DNA of 64,000 bases, from contig NZ_FOET01000005.1 in assembly GCF_900110735.1 (NCBI RefSeq), positions 271,829 to 335,828 of the forward strand, written 5' to 3'. The notes beneath the pieces are model-generated. The model did no database searches and was not told the DNA's origin. It worked only from the letters and a program-made list of their open reading frames with translations. The position numbers and the translations under genes are program-made. The DNA is from Streptomyces radiopugnans. Lineage in GTDB: Bacteria > Actinomycetota > Actinomycetes > Streptomycetales > Streptomycetaceae. Below are positions 8,376 through 17,122 of this stretch, piece by piece (within the stretch, counting starts at the first letter, position 1; the number at the start of each line of letters is the position of its first letter).

Positions 8376-9743
8376 GTGACCCAGACACCCTGGACCCTGT
8401 CGGCCGACGGAGCGGAGGACCCGAGCGGCCCGAGCGGCGCGAACGGCGCGGCGGGCGCTCCGAGCGCCCCCGCCTCCGCGCCTCCGGCACGCCACCGCGT
8501 CCCGCGTGTGCACCGCGCCTGGTACGTGGCCGCCGTCGCCTTCGTGACCATCGTCGGCGCGGCGGCCTTCGCCTCCCTGCCCGGCCTGCTGATCGACCCC
8601 CTGCACACGGAGTTCGGCTGGTCGCGCGGCACGATCGGCTTCGCGATCTCCGTCAACCTCGCGCTGTACGGACTGACCGCCCCCTTCGCCGCCGCCCTGA
8701 TGGACCGCTTCGGCATCCGCCGCGTCGTGGCCTGCGCGCTCACCCTCATCGCGGCCGGGGCGGGTTCGGCGGTGTTCATGACCGAGCCCTGGCATTTCAC
8801 GCTGACCTGGGGCGTGCTCGTCGGCCTGGGCAGCGGCTCGATGGCGCTGGCGTTCTCCGCGACCGTCGCCAACCGGTGGTTCGCCGCCCGCCGCGGCCTG
8901 GTCACCGGCCTCCTCACCGCCGCCGGGGCCTCCGGCCAGCTCGTCTTCCTGCCGCTGCTGTCCTGGATCGTCACCCGCCACGACTGGCGTCCCGCCGCGC
9001 TGACCGTCGCCCTGGCGGCGCTGGCGGTCGTGCCGTTCGTCTGGCTGCTGATGCGCGACCACCCCGCCGACGTGGGCCTGCCGCCCTACGGCGCGACGGA
9101 GTTCGTGCCGAAGCCCGCGCCCGTGCCGGGCGCCGCCGCCCGGGCGGTGCGCGTCCTGCGCGACGCGGCGCGCACCGGCCCGTTCTGGCTGCTCGCGGGC
9201 ACCTTCGCCATCTGCGGTGCCTCCACCAACGGCCTGATCAAGACCCATTTCGTGCCCGCCGCCCACGACCACGGCATGCCGGTCACGGCCGCGGCCTCGC
9301 TGCTCGCCGTGATCGGCGTCTTCGACATCGCGGGCACGGTCTTCTCCGGCTGGCTCACCGACCGCTTCGACTCCCGCCGGCTGCTGGCCGTCTACTACGC
9401 GCTGCGCGGCCTCTCACTGCTTCTGCTGCCGCTGCTGCTGGCCCCGGACGTCCGGCCGCCGATGGTCTTCTTCATCGTCTTCTACGGCCTGGACTGGGTG
9501 GCCACCGTCCCGCCCACCATCGCCCTGTGCCGAGAGCACTACGGCCCGGACGGGGCGATCGTCTTCGGCTGGGTGCTCGCCTCTCACCAGGTCGGTGCCG
9601 GACTCGTCGCCTTCCTCGGCGGCGCGGCCCGCGACGCCTTCGGCTCCTACGACCCGGTGTGGACCGCCTCGGGCGCGCTGTGCGCGGCGGCGGCGCTGAT
9701 GGCCCTGGTGATCCGCCGGCGCCCGGCGGCCGTCACGGGGTGA
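8376..9743 (+). CDS. Major facilitator superfamily transporter
   Basis: The product is 455 residues from a GTG at 8376. After a disordered Pro/Ala-rich N-terminus of about 45 residues there are about 12 hydrophobic segments. The MFS loop 2-3 signature appears as AALMDRFGIRRVV and its repeat in the second half as GWLTDRFDSRRLL. It resembles the monocarboxylate/oxalate-formate antiporter branch. Substrate is unknown. Regulation by the divergent GlxA-type regulator is likely. Its 3' end overlaps the convergent NUDIX gene by 11 bases. Confidence 0.9.
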   Translation: MTQTPWTLSADGAEDPSGPSGANGAAGAPSAPASAPPARHRVPRVHRAWYVAAVAFVTIVGAAAFASLPGLLIDPLHTEFGWSRGTIGFAISVNLALYGLTAPFAAALMDRFGIRRVVACALTLIAAGAGSAVFMTEPWHFTLTWGVLVGLGSGSMALAFSATVANRWFAARRGLVTGLLTAAGASGQLVFLPLLSWIVTRHDWRPAALTVALAALAVVPFVWLLMRDHPADVGLPPYGATEFVPKPAPVPGAAARAVRVLRDAARTGPFWLLAGTFAICGASTNGLIKTHFVPAAHDHGMPVTAAASLLAVIGVFDIAGTVFSGWLTDRFDSRRLLAVYYALRGLSLLLLPLLLAPDVRPPMVFFIVFYGLDWVATVPPTIALCREHYGPDGAIVFGWVLASHQVGAGLVAFLGGAARDAFGSYDPVWTASGALCAAAALMALVIRRRPAAVTG

Positions 9744-10227
9744 ACCGCTCGCGCCGGGGACCGCCCGGCAGCAGGGCCGCCAGTACGGGGAGCAGGTGCG
9801 GCGGCTCGATCCGGCCGGGCAGCGAGCCCAGGTCCGGCCACGGCACCCAGGCGTACGCGTCCAGCGCGTTCCGCTCGTGGGGGAGCGGACCGGCCCGCGA
9901 CACCGCCGGCCGGCCGCCGCCGAAGCGGGCGGGGAAGAACAGCTCCGTGCCGGAGTACCGCCGGCCCTTCCACCGCACGTCGCGGTCGACGGGCACCGGC
10001 CGGTCCAGGACCGCGGCCGGGTCCAGTCCGGTCTCCTCGGCCAGTTCGCGCCGGGCCGCCTTCAGCGGCGTCTCACCGGGCTCGGTCCCGCCGCCGGGCG
10101 GCTCCCGGAGCCGTGAACCGTCGTACGGGTCGCGCCGCTTCAGCAGGAGGACGCGGTCGGCGGCGTCCAGGCAGACGACCCGGGCGGCGGGCGGGCACGC
10201 GACCGGGCCCGCCGACCGGTCCGTCAC
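9733..10227 (-). CDS. NUDIX hydrolase
   Basis: The product is 164 residues from a GTG at 10227 that overlaps the stop of the upstream monooxygenase gene by four bases. The NUDIX box reads G-x5-E-x7-REL-x2-E-x-G across REPPGGGTEPGETP to RRELAEETGLDPA, so the metal-binding Glu residues are present. These enzymes hydrolyse a nucleoside diphosphate linked to another moiety; the substrate cannot be told from sequence. The coupling suggests an operon with the FAD enzyme. Confidence 0.88.
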   Translation of the reverse strand: MTDRSAGPVACPPAARVVCLDAADRVLLLKRRDPYDGSRLREPPGGGTEPGETPLKAARRELAEETGLDPAAVLDRPVPVDRDVRWKGRRYSGTELFFPARFGGGRPAVSRAGPLPHERNALDAYAWVPWPDLGSLPGRIEPPHLLPVLAALLPGGPRRERFTP

Positions 10228-11378
10228 TCGGTCGTCGTGCGCGCGACGGCCCGGGCGATCTTCCGCGCGTCGATGGCCAGTTCGCGCAGCATGCCGCTGA
10301 TGGGGTTGGTGTAGCCGGTGAAGTACAGCCCCGCGGCGGTGGGCACCGTACGGGCGCCGCGGGCGCGGGGCAGTCCGCGCTCGTCCAGCACGCCGAGGTG
10401 GCCCACCAGTTCCTCCAGCCCGCGCCGGTAGCCGGTGGCCGCTATGACGGCGTCCGGGGCGATGGTGCTGCCGTCGGCGAGGGTGACCTCGGGTCCGTCG
10501 AAGGACTCCACCGCGGCCACCGGCTCTATCCGCCCCTGGCACACGGCCTTGACGAAACCCGTGTCCTGCACGGGGATCGCGCCCTGCCGCACCCGGGTGT
10601 ACAGGCCGGCCTCGGGGCGCGGCAGGCCGTGGCGCGACAGGTCCGGCAGGGAGACCTTCGCCAGCCCCCGGGCCATTCCGTCCACCATGCGCACCGGCAG
10701 CCGCCGTACCGCGATGCCGGTGGCCTGCGCGGGCCAGCCCAGGGTGGAGCGGCGGACGATGTGGGGCGGGGTGCGCACCGCGAGCCGCACCCGGGCCGCG
10801 CCGCCCTCGGCCAGGTCCAGGGCTATCTCGGTGCCGGTGTTGCCGGTGCCGACGACCAGCACGTCCCGGCCCTCGTACGGCCGTGCGTCGCGGTAGGAAC
10901 GGGCGTGCAGCAGCTCGCCCTTGAACGAGTCGCGTCCGGGCCAGTCGGGCACGCGCGGAGTGTGGTTGTGCCCGGTGGCCACCACGACCACCGGCGCGGC
11001 CAGTTCCCGGCCGCCGTTGGCCCGCAGCACCCAGCTGCCGTCGTCGGCCCGGTCGATGCGGCTGACCTCCACGCCCGCGGCGATCTCCAGCCGGTGGTGG
11101 AGCGCGTAGTCCTCCAGGTAGCGCACCAGGTCGTCCCGGCGCACCCAGCGCCCGTACGAGCGCGGGATCGGCATGCCGGGCAGCGCGGACCGGCGGCGCG
11201 TGGTGTGCAGGCGCAGCCGGTCGTAGTGGCCGCGCCAGGAGGCCCCGACGGAGTCGGCCCTCTCCAGCACGACGGACCGTATGCCGCGCTCCTTCAGCGC
11301 GGCGGCGGTGGCCAGCCCGCCGGGACCTCCCCCGATGATGTGCACCGGTCTGCTGTCGTCGGACATGTGCATGCCCAT
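10224..11378 (-). CDS. Flavin-containing monooxygenase-like NAD(P)/FAD oxidoreductase
   Basis: The product is 384 residues from the ATG at 11378; two further ATGs follow within four codons and no strong ribosome site separates them. The FAD-binding motif is VHIIGGGPGGLATAAAL near the start. The NADPH site is VLVVGTGNTGTEIALDL near residue 180, and the FMO/BVMO-type ATGY motif is IAATGYRRG. It should catalyse flavin-dependent oxygenation, or reduction of a small molecule. The translationally coupled NUDIX gene follows. Confidence 0.88.
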   Translation of the reverse strand: MGMHMSDDSRPVHIIGGGPGGLATAAALKERGIRSVVLERADSVGASWRGHYDRLRLHTTRRRSALPGMPIPRSYGRWVRRDDLVRYLEDYALHHRLEIAAGVEVSRIDRADDGSWVLRANGGRELAAPVVVVATGHNHTPRVPDWPGRDSFKGELLHARSYRDARPYEGRDVLVVGTGNTGTEIALDLAEGGAARVRLAVRTPPHIVRRSTLGWPAQATGIAVRRLPVRMVDGMARGLAKVSLPDLSRHGLPRPEAGLYTRVRQGAIPVQDTGFVKAVCQGRIEPVAAVESFDGPEVTLADGSTIAPDAVIAATGYRRGLEELVGHLGVLDERGLPRARGARTVPTAAGLYFTGYTNPISGMLRELAIDARKIARAVARTTTE

Positions 11379-11471
11379 GAGTCTATGCCCCGCTTCCTCC
11401 CCCGCGTGCCCGGTCTCCGAACGCCGGGACGACATCGCGGGCCCGGCTTCCCGGGGAAGGGGCGCGGAAAC

Positions 11472-12014
11472 CTAGAAGGGCAGCGACAGCAGGTGCACCG
11501 GGCCGGGCGGCCAGCCGGCGCCCTCGCGCAGCGGCGTCCACATGGTGCGCATCGGCATGGTCACCGGGCCGTCGGGCTGCTCGACGCGGACGTGCTCCTC
11601 CAACTCCCGCCATCCCAGGGACTCGTAGACCGGCATCCACTCCGGCCAGCAGAACAGCAGGCCGACGTCGGGACCCATGCCGCGCGCGTGGTCCACCGCC
11701 GCGGTGACGACCGCCCGCCCCAGGCCCCGTCCGCGCAGCCCGGGCGCGACGATCACACCGCCCAGGCCCACCGCCTCGGTGCGGGAGCCCGCGATGGCCA
11801 CCGGCACGGTCACCAGGCCCGCGTGCGCGACGAGGCGGCCCTCCCGCCGGATGCCGAAGTGTTCCTGCTTGGGCCGCCACGCCATGACCAGCCCCTCGAT
11901 CTCGAAGGGATCGGGGACGCCCCCGCGGACCTCCTCCCGGTCGGCCCCGGTGAACTCCGGCAGCCGTACCACCGTGTGCCGCTCCCCGTAAGTGCTCGCG
12001 CTCGTCGTCGTCAC
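11472..12014 (-). CDS. GNAT-family N-acetyltransferase
   Basis: The product is 180 residues from the GTG at 12014. The acetyl-CoA-binding motif A is VGLGGVIVAPGLRGRGLGRAVV, with the R-x-x-G-x-G/A loop intact, followed by the LLFCWPEWMPVYESLGW region typical of motif B. Substrate unknown. The gene lies downstream of an unusual repeat and hairpin region that forms its 5' side. Confidence 0.85.
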   Translation of the reverse strand: MTTTSASTYGERHTVVRLPEFTGADREEVRGGVPDPFEIEGLVMAWRPKQEHFGIRREGRLVAHAGLVTVPVAIAGSRTEAVGLGGVIVAPGLRGRGLGRAVVTAAVDHARGMGPDVGLLFCWPEWMPVYESLGWRELEEHVRVEQPDGPVTMPMRTMWTPLREGAGWPPGPVHLLSLPF

Positions 12015-12053
12015 ATGACGATCCTGCTCCGGCGGGGCGTCCGCCAATCCGCG

Positions 12054-12140
12054 CGGTGCGCGAAGCGGTGCGCGAAGAGGTGCGCGAAGCGGTGCGCGAA
12101 GCGGTGCTCGAAGAGGTGCGTGAAGCGGTGCGCGAAGGGG
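12054..12140. repeat. 12-bp tandem repeat (unit cgaagcggtgcg), about 6.5 copies
   Basis: Six full copies of the 12-base unit run from 12061 to 12132 with single-base variants, plus partial copies at each side. The unit is a multiple of three, so one plus-strand frame reads as repeated amphipathic REAV/REEV blocks. No start site or conserved flanks support a protein there. It sits in the gap between the divergent GNAT and regulator genes. Confidence 0.85.
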
Positions 12141-12150
12141 ACGGGAAAGG

Positions 12151-12191
12151 GCCGGGGGCCGCCGGGACACGTCGTCCCGGCGGCCCCCGGC
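12151..12191. terminator. Perfect 18-bp GC hairpin
   Basis: The arms 12151-12168 and 12174-12191 are perfectly complementary with a 5-base loop (acgtc). The shape is a strong intrinsic-terminator-type hairpin, but it lies between two divergent genes, upstream of both, so there is no obvious transcript for it to end. It could insulate the two promoters or be left over from a lost gene. Confidence 0.7.
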
Positions 12192-12491
12192 GCGATGCGG
12201 GGAGGCATCGCCGATCGCACTCCTCACCGGTTCGCCCCCGGCCGGACCCCGGAGCGCGGGACCTGCGCCCCGGAGCCCGGATACCCGGGGATCGCCGCCT
12301 GCCTCCGTGCGCTGTGCGGCATCCGGGAGGACCACCCGGGTGCCGGGCCGTGATCATCGCCACGGAGCGGACGGCACCCCGCCCGGCGGCCGGGGTTGCG
12401 ACCGGTCGGCGAGCGGCGTACGCAGACTTTGTACACCGGTGTGCGAACGGCCGGTGACACCTGCGGGACAGCGGCACTAAGGTGCCGCAGC
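12192..12491. other. Rest of the divergent intergenic region
   Basis: Three hundred bases with no gene seen. The AT-richer stretch ending near 12440 (around tttgtacaccggtgtgcg) contains an imperfect inverted repeat and is the likeliest promoter/operator region of the regulator gene at 12492. Confidence 0.4.
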
Positions 12492-13559
12492 GTGAGGCGC
12501 GACGGAGGCGGAGCATCGGCGGAGGAGCCGCGCCCCGACACCCTGGCGGCCCATCTGTCCGCGCTCGGCGTGGACGGCGGGGCCGTCGCCCTGTACGTGG
12601 CGCTGCTGACGGGCCGCCCGGTGCCCCAGGCCTCCCCCGAGGCGCGGCGCGCGCTGCTCGCGCTCGGCCTGGCGGCGGAGGTGCCCGCCGGCGAGGGAGC
12701 CGGCGGCGAAGGGGCGGACGGTGAGGGAACGGGCGGTGATGAACGCGGCGCACAGGACTTCGCCGGCGGGCTGGTGCCCGTACCGCCCGCGTCCGCACTG
12801 GAGTTGCTCTCCCGGCGCGAGACGCTGCGGCTGGAGGAGGCCCGTTCGGCGGTGGCGCGCGCCTACGAGCGCTACCGCCGCCGTACGCCGTCGGCCGTGG
12901 GCGGCTCGGTCGCCGAGGAGGTGACCGGCGGCGACATCGACCGCGTGCTGGGCGAGGCGCTGGGCGGGGCGCGGCGGGAGGTGCTGTGGTTCGACTCGCC
13001 GCCGTACTTCTGGGACACCGAGCGCGGCACCAAGGAGGAGGTCGGGCAACTGCGCCGCGGAGTGCGCTACCGGGTGGTGTACACACGGGAGTCGCTCGCC
13101 CACCCCGGCTACCTCACCGAGAACGTCCAGCCGTGCGTGGACGCGGGCGAGGAGGCCCGGGTGGTGTCCGGGCTTCCGGTGAAGCTGATGGTGGTGGACG
13201 ACCGCGTCGGCTTCGTCTCGATGTCCATCGCGGACGTGGACGTCAGCCGCAGCATGCTCGTGGTGCGGCCGAGCGCGTTACTCGCCGCGCTGCGGGCTCT
13301 GTTCGAGGCGTACTGGGACCGGGCGCTGCCCATCCACCCCGAGAGCGGGGCCGCCGCGCCGGGCGGCGCCCGGCCCGGCCCGGCCGAGCGCCGCATCCTG
13401 GCGATGCTGGTCGCGGGGGTGCCCGACAGCCAGATCATCCGCGAACTGGGCGTCAGCCGCCGCACGTTCTTCCGCCGCATGGAGCTGCTGATGGCGCAGG
13501 CCGGTGCGGGAAGCCGCTTCCAGCTCGCCCTCCAGGCTCAGCGGCGGGGCTGGCTGTGA
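12492..13559 (+). CDS. TrmB/LuxR-like helix-turn-helix transcriptional regulator
   Basis: The product is 355 residues from a GTG at 12492. The N-terminal part (TLAAHLSALGVDGGAVALYV) looks like a degenerate winged-helix of TrmB type, with a Gly/Glu-rich insertion at about residues 60-90. A middle phospholipase-D-like effector domain includes EVLWFDSPPYF and VKLMVVDDRVGFVSM. The C-terminal 60 residues form a LuxR-type HTH (ERRILAMLVAGVPDSQII, GVSRRTFFRRMELLM). This architecture is common in Streptomyces, often next to secreted peptidases. Control of the downstream subtilase is plausible but only inferred. Confidence 0.82.
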   Translation: MRRDGGGASAEEPRPDTLAAHLSALGVDGGAVALYVALLTGRPVPQASPEARRALLALGLAAEVPAGEGAGGEGADGEGTGGDERGAQDFAGGLVPVPPASALELLSRRETLRLEEARSAVARAYERYRRRTPSAVGGSVAEEVTGGDIDRVLGEALGGARREVLWFDSPPYFWDTERGTKEEVGQLRRGVRYRVVYTRESLAHPGYLTENVQPCVDAGEEARVVSGLPVKLMVVDDRVGFVSMSIADVDVSRSMLVVRPSALLAALRALFEAYWDRALPIHPESGAAAPGGARPGPAERRILAMLVAGVPDSQIIRELGVSRRTFFRRMELLMAQAGAGSRFQLALQAQRRGWL

Positions 13560-13769
13560 GGCCCGGCCGCGCGATGTCCCGCGATGCCCGGACGTGCGAT
13601 GCCCGGACGTCGCCGACCGCGCGCCGACGGGCCGCGTACCGCGGGAGCCCGCGCCACCGTGCCGCGTGCCACCGGACCGGCACAGAAGTGCACCGGGGCA
13701 CCGCTGTGCCATGGCACCCCGGTGCCCCGCGGGTGACATGCCATCGGCTAAAACCGTGAGCACTCTCCA
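13560..13769. repeat. Inverted repeats and a short direct repeat between regulator and subtilase
   Basis: A direct repeat (gcgatgcccggacgt) occurs twice near 13580-13610. At 13695-13728 there is a 9-bp-arm inverted repeat (ggggcaccg / cggtgcccc) that encloses a perfect 12-base palindrome, gtgccatggcac. It may end the regulator transcript or act as an operator for the subtilase about 75 bases downstream. Confidence 0.5.
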
Positions 13770-13805
13770 ATGCACACGCACCCCCCAGCGAAGAGAGAAC
13801 ACACG

Positions 13806-15083
13806 TTGAAGAAGGCCAGAAGACCCCGAATAGCCGTCGGCGCCGCCCTGGCGGCGCTCGTCCTGGCGGGCACCACCGCCGGGGCGGCGTCGGCCGCCCC
13901 CGGTCCGGAGCCCGCTCCCCTGGGAGAGGTCCGGGGCGCGGACGCGCCCGGCGCGCTGGACGGCGAGTACATCGTGGTGCTGAAGGACTCCGGTGACCGG
14001 GCCCGCGGGCTGAGGACGGCGGGAGGCGTACGCGACCGGGCCGAGGAGCTGGCCGGCGCCTTCGGCGGCGAGGCGGAGCGCACCTACTCCTCGGCCCTCA
14101 AGGGCTTCTCGCTGAAGGCCACCGAGAAGCAGGCGCGGCGCCTGGCCGCCGACCCCTCGGTGGCGTACGTCGAGGCCAACCGCGTCGAGCGCGGCGACGT
14201 CCTGCCGCAGGCGCCGGGCGCGGCCGCCGCCCAGGGCGTGCTCCAGGACGTACAGCCGGACCCGGGCTGGGGCCTGGACCGCATCGACCAGCGCGACCTG
14301 CCGCTGGACGCGAGCTACGGCTACGGCACCACGGCGTCGAACGTCACCGCCTACGTCGTGGACTCCGGCGTCAACATCGCCCACGAGGACTTCGGCGGGC
14401 GCGCCTCCTACGGCTACAACTTCGTGGACGGCAACCGGACGGCCTCCGACTGCCACGGGCACGGCACGCACGTGGCGGGCCTCGTGGGCGGTGCGACGTA
14501 CGGCGTCGCCAAGGGCGTGAAGCTGGTCGCGGTGAAGGTGCTCGACTGCCAGAACTCGGGCACCACCGAGGGTGTGCTGGCGGGTTACGACTGGGTCGTG
14601 AAGAACGCCGTCGGGCCCGCGGTCGCCAACGTGAGCATCGGCGGCGCCGCGAGCGACGCCAAGGACGCGGCGGTGCGGAGGATGGTCCAGGCGGGGATCA
14701 CCGTCGTGGTCTCGGCGGGCAACAAGGCCACCGACGCGTGCACCCAGTCGCCCGCCCGCGAGCCGTCCGTGATCACGGTGGCCGCGACGGCGCGGGACGA
14801 CTCCAGGCCGAGCTGGTCCAACCACGGCGGCTGCGTGGACGTCTTCGCGCCCGGCGCCTCCGTCCCATCGGCCGGGATCGACTCGAAGACGGCGGTGCGG
14901 ACGATGAGCGGTACCTCGATGTCCGCGCCGCACGTGACGGGCGCCGCGGCGCTCCACGTCTCGAAGAACCCGGGCGCCACGCCCGCGGCGGTGACCCGGG
15001 CGCTGCTGGAGGTGTCGAGCGCCGGCCGGGTGGCGGGTCCGGGGGAGGGCTCGCCGAACCGGCTCCTCTACAGCCGCTTCTGA
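13806..15083 (+). CDS. Secreted S8-family serine peptidase (proteinase K-like subtilase)
   Basis: The product is 425 residues from a TTG at 13806 (LKKARRPR, then a hydrophobic helix ending AGAASA). An ATG at 13770 would add 12 residues but has no ribosome site, while the TTG follows a purine-rich GAAGAGAG. After the signal peptide comes an inhibitor-I9 propeptide (EYIVVLKDSG, KGFSLKATEKQARRLA, VAYVEANR). The catalytic triad is Asp186 (VVDSGVN), His219 (GHGTHVAG) and Ser371 (GTSMSAPHVTG), with the oxyanion Asn in SAGNKA. Several cysteines fit the disulfide pattern of the proteinase K subfamily. It should be exported and autoprocessed. Confidence 0.93.
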   Translation: MKKARRPRIAVGAALAALVLAGTTAGAASAAPGPEPAPLGEVRGADAPGALDGEYIVVLKDSGDRARGLRTAGGVRDRAEELAGAFGGEAERTYSSALKGFSLKATEKQARRLAADPSVAYVEANRVERGDVLPQAPGAAAAQGVLQDVQPDPGWGLDRIDQRDLPLDASYGYGTTASNVTAYVVDSGVNIAHEDFGGRASYGYNFVDGNRTASDCHGHGTHVAGLVGGATYGVAKGVKLVAVKVLDCQNSGTTEGVLAGYDWVVKNAVGPAVANVSIGGAASDAKDAAVRRMVQAGITVVVSAGNKATDACTQSPAREPSVITVAATARDDSRPSWSNHGGCVDVFAPGASVPSAGIDSKTAVRTMSGTSMSAPHVTGAAALHVSKNPGATPAAVTRALLEVSSAGRVAGPGEGSPNRLLYSRF

Positions 15084-15108
15084 CGCCTCCGGGCGCCTTG
15101 TGCGGCGG

Positions 15109-15153
15109 GGCTTCCCGGGCGGCCGGTGACAGGGGCCGGCCGCCCGGGAAGCC
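15109..15153. terminator. Bidirectional terminator hairpin, 18-bp stem
   Basis: The arms 15109-15126 and 15136-15153 are fully complementary around a 9-base loop. It lies between the subtilase (plus) and the TetR gene (minus), so it can end both transcripts. Confidence 0.85.
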
Positions 15154-15240
15154 GGGCACGGACAGGAACTGGAACGGGACGGAGCGGGACGGGATCGGGA
15201 GCCGGGAGAGGACGGGGAGCCGGGCCGGCGGCCCGGACGC

Positions 15241-15888
15241 CTACCGGCTGGGCTTGCGGCCCGTGACGCCGAGGTAGAGCAGATAGGCGAGGTTCGGCTT
15301 CAGGTCGGACTTCTTGGCGCCCCAGCTCTGCGCGGCCTTCTGCTGGCCGGCCACCGAGGCGAGCATCGACACCAGGGAGCCCGCGACGGCCGCCGGACTG
15401 ATGTCGGGGTCCGCCTTGCCCTTGGACTGGAGCTTTCCGATGGAGTCGGCCAGCGGTCCGGTGATCCCGTTGAGGACCTTCGTGCGGATCTTGGAGAAAC
15501 GTTTGTCCCCCTCCGCCGCACCCAGGTCCACCACCCGCAGGATCGCGTCGTTCTCCCGCCAGAAGGAGAGGAGGCCGTCCACCAGCTCCTCCGCCGTCTG
15601 CCATCCGGCCTTGCCCGTCCACTGGCGGTCGGTGGCCAGCTCGCTCAGCGAGGAGCTCTCCTTCGACATCTCCTCGGCCAGCTCCAGGACGGCGCCCTCC
15701 ACGTCCGGGAAGTACTGGTAGAAGGTCGCGGGAGAGGTGCCCGCGCGCCGGGCGACGTCGATCACCCGGACGTCGCGGTAGGGCGACGAGCTGAGCATCT
15801 CGTCGAGGCAGGTGAGCAGCTTCTGCCGCGTCGCCTGGCCACGGCGCCCGGCCACCCGACCGTCAACAGTTCGTACTTGTCCTGTCAT
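15241..15888 (-). CDS. TetR-family transcriptional regulator
   Basis: The product is 215 residues from the ATG at 15888. The N-terminal HTH is clear: TRQKLLTCLDEMLSSSPYRD, then VIDVARRAGTSPATFYQYFP. The C-terminal helical domain is of the size usual for ligand-binding TetR proteins. It is divergent from the VOC gene (129 bases between starts), which stands just upstream of afsK, so it may act on that unit; from memory a TetR gene also holds this position near afsK in S. coelicolor. Ligand unknown. Confidence 0.9.
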   Translation of the reverse strand: MTGQVRTVDGRVAGRRGQATRQKLLTCLDEMLSSSPYRDVRVIDVARRAGTSPATFYQYFPDVEGAVLELAEEMSKESSSLSELATDRQWTGKAGWQTAEELVDGLLSFWRENDAILRVVDLGAAEGDKRFSKIRTKVLNGITGPLADSIGKLQSKGKADPDISPAAVAGSLVSMLASVAGQQKAAQSWGAKKSDLKPNLAYLLYLGVTGRKPSR

Positions 15889-16017
15889 GTCGTCAGCTTA
15901 CCGAGGGATGATCGGCCCGCGATTCGACCGGCCCCAAATGGGGTGATCCCCTGCACGAGGGGTAATCCGCGGATAGCGTTCGCTTATCGGGACGCAACCG
16001 CACGGAAGGAGCCGGAG

Positions 16018-16827
16018 ATGGTCGCTGCCGGAGGCGCCTTCGCCGAGGGCACACCCTGCTGGACCGACGCGATGCTCCCCGACCTGGAGGCGGGCAAGCG
16101 CTTCTACGGCGAGCTGTTCGGCTGGACCTTCGGCGACCCGGCCCCGCCCGGACAGGGGTCCCGCACGGTCGCGCTGCTCGGCGGCCGGCGGGCCGCGGCA
16201 CTGCTCCGCAAGCCGGACGGCCGGCTGCCGACGGTGTGGACGGTCTACTTCGCCGCCTCCGACGCCGCGGCGACCGCCGGACGCGTCCGGGCCGCGGGCG
16301 GGCAGCTCGTCACCGAGCCCGAGGCGGTCGGCCGGGACGGGGTGGCGGCCACCGCCGTCGATCCGGGCGGCGCGGTCTTCGGCCTGTGGCAGCCGGGGGA
16401 GCTGGCGGGCTTCGAGGCGGTGCGCGAGCCCGGCTCGTACGTGTGGACGGAGGTGTGCACCCGGGAGAGGGAGCCGGTGGACGCCTTCTACCGGGAGGTC
16501 TTCGGCTACTCCATGTACCCGGCCGGTGACGAGAGCGCGGGGGAGGCGGCCGACGTCATGGTCTGGGCCCCGCGGGGGGAGCCCGCCGACGACGAGCACG
16601 CCGTCGGCAGCCGTACGATGATCGACGAGACGTACCCGGTGGAGATGCCCGCCCACTTCCTCGTCCACTTCGCGGTCGCCGACTGCGACGCGGCCGTCCG
16701 CACGACCGTGCGCCTGGGCGGCCGTACGGTCGACGGCCCGCAGGACACCCCCTTCGGACGCTACGCCGTCCTCGTCGACAACCAGGGCGCGCGCTTCGGG
16801 GTCCTGGACACCTCCACCGCACTCTGA
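16018..16827 (+). CDS. VOC (glyoxalase/bleomycin-resistance) family protein, two-domain
   Basis: The product is 269 residues from the ATG at 16018, preceded by a strong GGAAGGAG. Two VOC modules are visible: residues about 8-125 (CWTDAMLPDLEAGKRFYGELFGW, VDPGGAVFGLWQP) and 140-265 (YVWTEVCTREREPVDAFYREVFGY, FGRYAVLVDNQGARFGVL). This layout is that of the CFP30B-type proteins often labelled hydroxylase or glyoxalase. It stands 295 bases upstream of afsK in the same direction. An AfsK-binding inhibitor (KbpA) is described in S. coelicolor; whether this is its orthologue I cannot tell without a comparison. Confidence 0.87.
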   Translation: MVAAGGAFAEGTPCWTDAMLPDLEAGKRFYGELFGWTFGDPAPPGQGSRTVALLGGRRAAALLRKPDGRLPTVWTVYFAASDAAATAGRVRAAGGQLVTEPEAVGRDGVAATAVDPGGAVFGLWQPGELAGFEAVREPGSYVWTEVCTREREPVDAFYREVFGYSMYPAGDESAGEAADVMVWAPRGEPADDEHAVGSRTMIDETYPVEMPAHFLVHFAVADCDAAVRTTVRLGGRTVDGPQDTPFGRYAVLVDNQGARFGVLDTSTAL

Positions 16828-17122
16828 GGCCGGTAGCGGAGGCGGCGGGTCCGGGGCGTCCGGGGACCGCGTCCGGGAAACCGCTTCCCGGGAACCGCGC
16901 CCGGGGCGGCGCCCGGGAGGGCCGCAGGGGCCGCAAGGGCCCGGCGGCCGCTGACCGGTCCCGTCCCGGACCTCACCGGCCGGGAATGGGCGACTCACCG
17001 CCCCCGGGTTCGCAACCGAGGGCTTCGCCAGGAAGAATCGCTGTCGGACCGCGGGACCGGTACGGCGGTGGAAGGCTGCACGGGGCGGCGATCGTCGACC
17101 CCGACGGGGAGGTGGCAGGCAA
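16828..17122. promoter_or_regulatory. afsK upstream region
   Basis: This gap of 295 bases has several short GC palindromes (for example ccgggaa/ttcccgg arms near 16870-16890, probably the VOC terminator). The afsK GTG is preceded by ggggaggtggcag, a usable ribosome site. No clear sigma consensus is seen. Confidence 0.4.

Noticed and set aside
12056..12457. Possible coiled-coil protein from the 12-bp repeat
   Set aside because: There is no ribosome site, the repeat gives similar frames on both strands, and the sequence beyond the repeat is low-complexity.
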